From the NCBI GenBank assembly GCA_045546875.1, contig JAZQDP010000239.1, positions 1 to 8,094 of the forward strand: a DNA stretch of 8,094 bases. Direction: 5' to 3'. The first letter of the stretch is position 1; the number at the start of each line of letters is the position of its first letter. This DNA comes from RUG11551 sp045546875 (lineage in GTDB: Bacteria; Planctomycetota; Planctomycetia; Pirellulales; Thermoguttaceae). Shown here piece after piece: positions 6,889-8,094 of the stretch. A program made the translations under genes and the position numbers. A model generated the notes under the pieces. It did not search any database and had not been told where the DNA came from. It saw only the letters and a program-made list of their open reading frames with translations.

Positions 6889-6906
6889 GTCAGCAGTTCA
6901 GCTGAC
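6889..6906. promoter_or_regulatory. Perfect inverted repeat, candidate operator
   Basis: GTCAGC (6889-6894), six bases, then GCTGAC (6901-6906): a perfect dyad centred about 20 bases after the predicted esterase transcription start. The position suits a repressor roadblock or operator; as RNA it would form a 6-bp hairpin in the leader. No cognate regulator gene is in the window. Confidence 0.4.
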
Positions 6907-6944
6907 TAATCGGATAGATTTACATTTTTTTACAGGATTTTTTT

Positions 6945-8094
6945 ATGAAACGATTTTTACTCACAGGCGTTTTGACTATCGCGGCAACGCTGTTTGTTCT
7001 CAGTTCCGCGCTAGCGGACGTGTGGTTTTTTGGTAAAACCGACAAGAACCCGCTGGAATATCAGCCGGGCGAAACGATGACCTTTGACATTCAGGTTCTC
7101 AAAGACGGGAAAGCTCTCGACGGCGTTGAAGTTCAGTGGACGCGAACCGGCGACGACGGCAAGACGGAAACCGGCAAGGCGACCTCGTCCGCTTCCGAAC
7201 CGATTAAAGTCCAGACGTCTATTACCACGCCCGGGTTTGTTCGTCTGGTTGCCAACGCCAAGGTTGACGGGAAAAACGTCAGCTTTAACGGCGGCGCAGG
7301 CGTTCTGCTCAACCAGATTCAAAGCGCGCCGGAACCGGAGGATTTCGACGCCTATTGGGCAAAGCAGAAAGAGCGTCTGGCGGAAGTCTCTATCGAAGTT
7401 CTCGAAAAGGTGGAAGTTCCCTCCGGCGTGGACGGCGTTGTCTGTTACGACATGAAAATCAAATGCCTGGGAATGCCGGTATCCGGCTATCTGGCGATGC
7501 CAAAAGACGCCAAAGAGAAATCGCTCAAGGCGGAAGTCCAGTTCAGAGGCTACAGCGTCGTCGGCGCCAGCAAGCCAAGCCATCAGGCGAGAGACAAAAT
7601 CGCGTTCCAGATTAACGCTCACGGCATCCTCAACGGTCAGCCGCAGGAATACTATACCGAGCTGGGCAGAACGACGCTCAAACAGTACGCGTTCAACAAA
7701 CAGGAAAACGAAGACCCGGAAACTGCCTATTTCCACGGCATGGCGCTGCGGGTTATGCGCGCTTTGCAGTACGTCAAGACGCTCCCGGAATGGAACGGGA
7801 AAGACCTTGTCGTTGCCGGCGGAAGTCAGGGCGGATTCCAGTCCATTCTCGCCGCCGGGCTGGATCCCGATGTAACAGAATGTTATCCGAATATTTCGTG
7901 GTGTCTGAACATGTCCGGGGCTGTGAAGTCAGGACGTCTGCCCGGCTGGTTCCCGGAATGGACGCCCGCTCTGGACTACTTCGATCCCGTCTTCCACGCA
8001 AAGAGAATTCACTGTAAAGTCGTTTCCAACGTCGGATTGGGCGACTACACCTGCCCGCCGTCCGGACAGATGATATTCTTTAACAACCTCAACT
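6945..8094 (+). CDS. Secreted acetylxylan esterase, CE7/AXE1 family, with N-terminal Ig-like domain (3' end outside window)
   Basis: Predicted to remove acetyl groups from xylan or xylo-oligosaccharides outside the cytoplasm. The first 383 codons are present. ATG 6945 follows AGGA (6934-6937) by seven bases and opens a signal peptide (residues 1-24, cleavage after SALA). Residues about 25-125 form a beta-rich Ig-like domain (YQPGETMTFDIQV start). The alpha/beta-hydrolase domain begins near 130. Seen: FRGY (200-203) near the expected oxyanion-hole position, nucleophile Ser294 in GGSQGG (292-297), and Asp367 in GLGDYTCPPS (364-373), which matches the GLxDxxCPP signature of CE7. The catalytic histidine lies beyond the right edge. 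CE7 enzymes also deacetylate cephalosporin C, but export and the divergent GH10 neighbour favour xylan. The gene is intact as far as seen, with GC-ending codons. Confidence 0.88.
   Translation, partial: MKRFLLTGVLTIAATLFVLSSALADVWFFGKTDKNPLEYQPGETMTFDIQVLKDGKALDGVEVQWTRTGDDGKTETGKATSSASEPIKVQTSITTPGFVRLVANAKVDGKNVSFNGGAGVLLNQIQSAPEPEDFDAYWAKQKERLAEVSIEVLEKVEVPSGVDGVVCYDMKIKCLGMPVSGYLAMPKDAKEKSLKAEVQFRGYSVVGASKPSHQARDKIAFQINAHGILNGQPQEYYTELGRTTLKQYAFNKQENEDPETAYFHGMALRVMRALQYVKTLPEWNGKDLVVAGGSQGGFQSILAAGLDPDVTECYPNISWCLNMSGAVKSGRLPGWFPEWTPALDYFDPVFHAKRIHCKVVSNVGLGDYTCPPSGQMIFFNNLN

Noticed and set aside
7011..7736. Minus-strand open frame of 241 codons opposite the esterase
   Set aside because: It overlaps the CE7 reading frame, which has a signal peptide and catalytic motifs. 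The antisense product resembles no family and has no ribosome binding site or start context.
1..8094. CRISPR array, tRNA or rRNA genes, insertion sequences, toxin-antitoxin or defence genes
   Set aside because: No spaced direct repeats, tRNA-like cloverleaf, rRNA sequence, transposase or paired small genes were found on either strand.

Overview
The window carries six protein genes from a bacterium that degrades plant or algal polysaccharides. A Planctomycetota-type organism, possibly gut-associated, fits best. That placement is inference: it rests on the sequence character of the SerA protein, on the secreted Ig-like/CE7 esterase and the GH10 and heparinase II/III-like enzymes of a type I associate with that phylum, and on single genes with their own promoters rather than long operons. 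No rRNA, tRNA, mobile element or CRISPR array is visible, so taxonomy cannot be settled from this window.

Layout from left to right: (1) the last 75 codons of a GNAT acetyltransferase (+), convergent with (2) a secreted heparinase II/III-like polysaccharide lyase (-). (3) A divergent intergenic region of about 300 bp holds a promoter for each side. (4) serA (+), D-3-phosphoglycerate dehydrogenase, is complete and followed by two hairpins, the second a good intrinsic terminator. (5) An RmlD-like extended SDR (+) is AT-rich, has no clear ribosome binding site, and lacks the lysine of the YxxxK motif. (6) A secreted GH10 xylanase-like enzyme (-) is convergent with gene 5. (7) A second divergent intergenic region of about 210 bp carries facing promoters and a perfect inverted repeat. 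(8) A secreted CE7 acetylxylan esterase (+) is cut off by the window end before its catalytic histidine.

The functional theme is extracellular hemicellulose breakdown. The divergent GH10/CE7 pair would cut a xylan-like backbone and remove its acetyl groups, and the heparinase-like lyase would act on a uronate-containing polymer. serA is housekeeping (serine synthesis). The SDR is probably a sugar-nucleotide or nucleotide-sugar-binding protein of unknown role.

I see no clearly new multi-gene system. The points most worth a second look are the GH10 protein, which keeps the catalytic glutamates but has lost most canonical subsite motifs; the SDR with YGQSM in place of YxxxK; G/C-run tracts beside the predicted -35 boxes in both divergent regions; and the inverted repeat just downstream of the predicted esterase transcription start.
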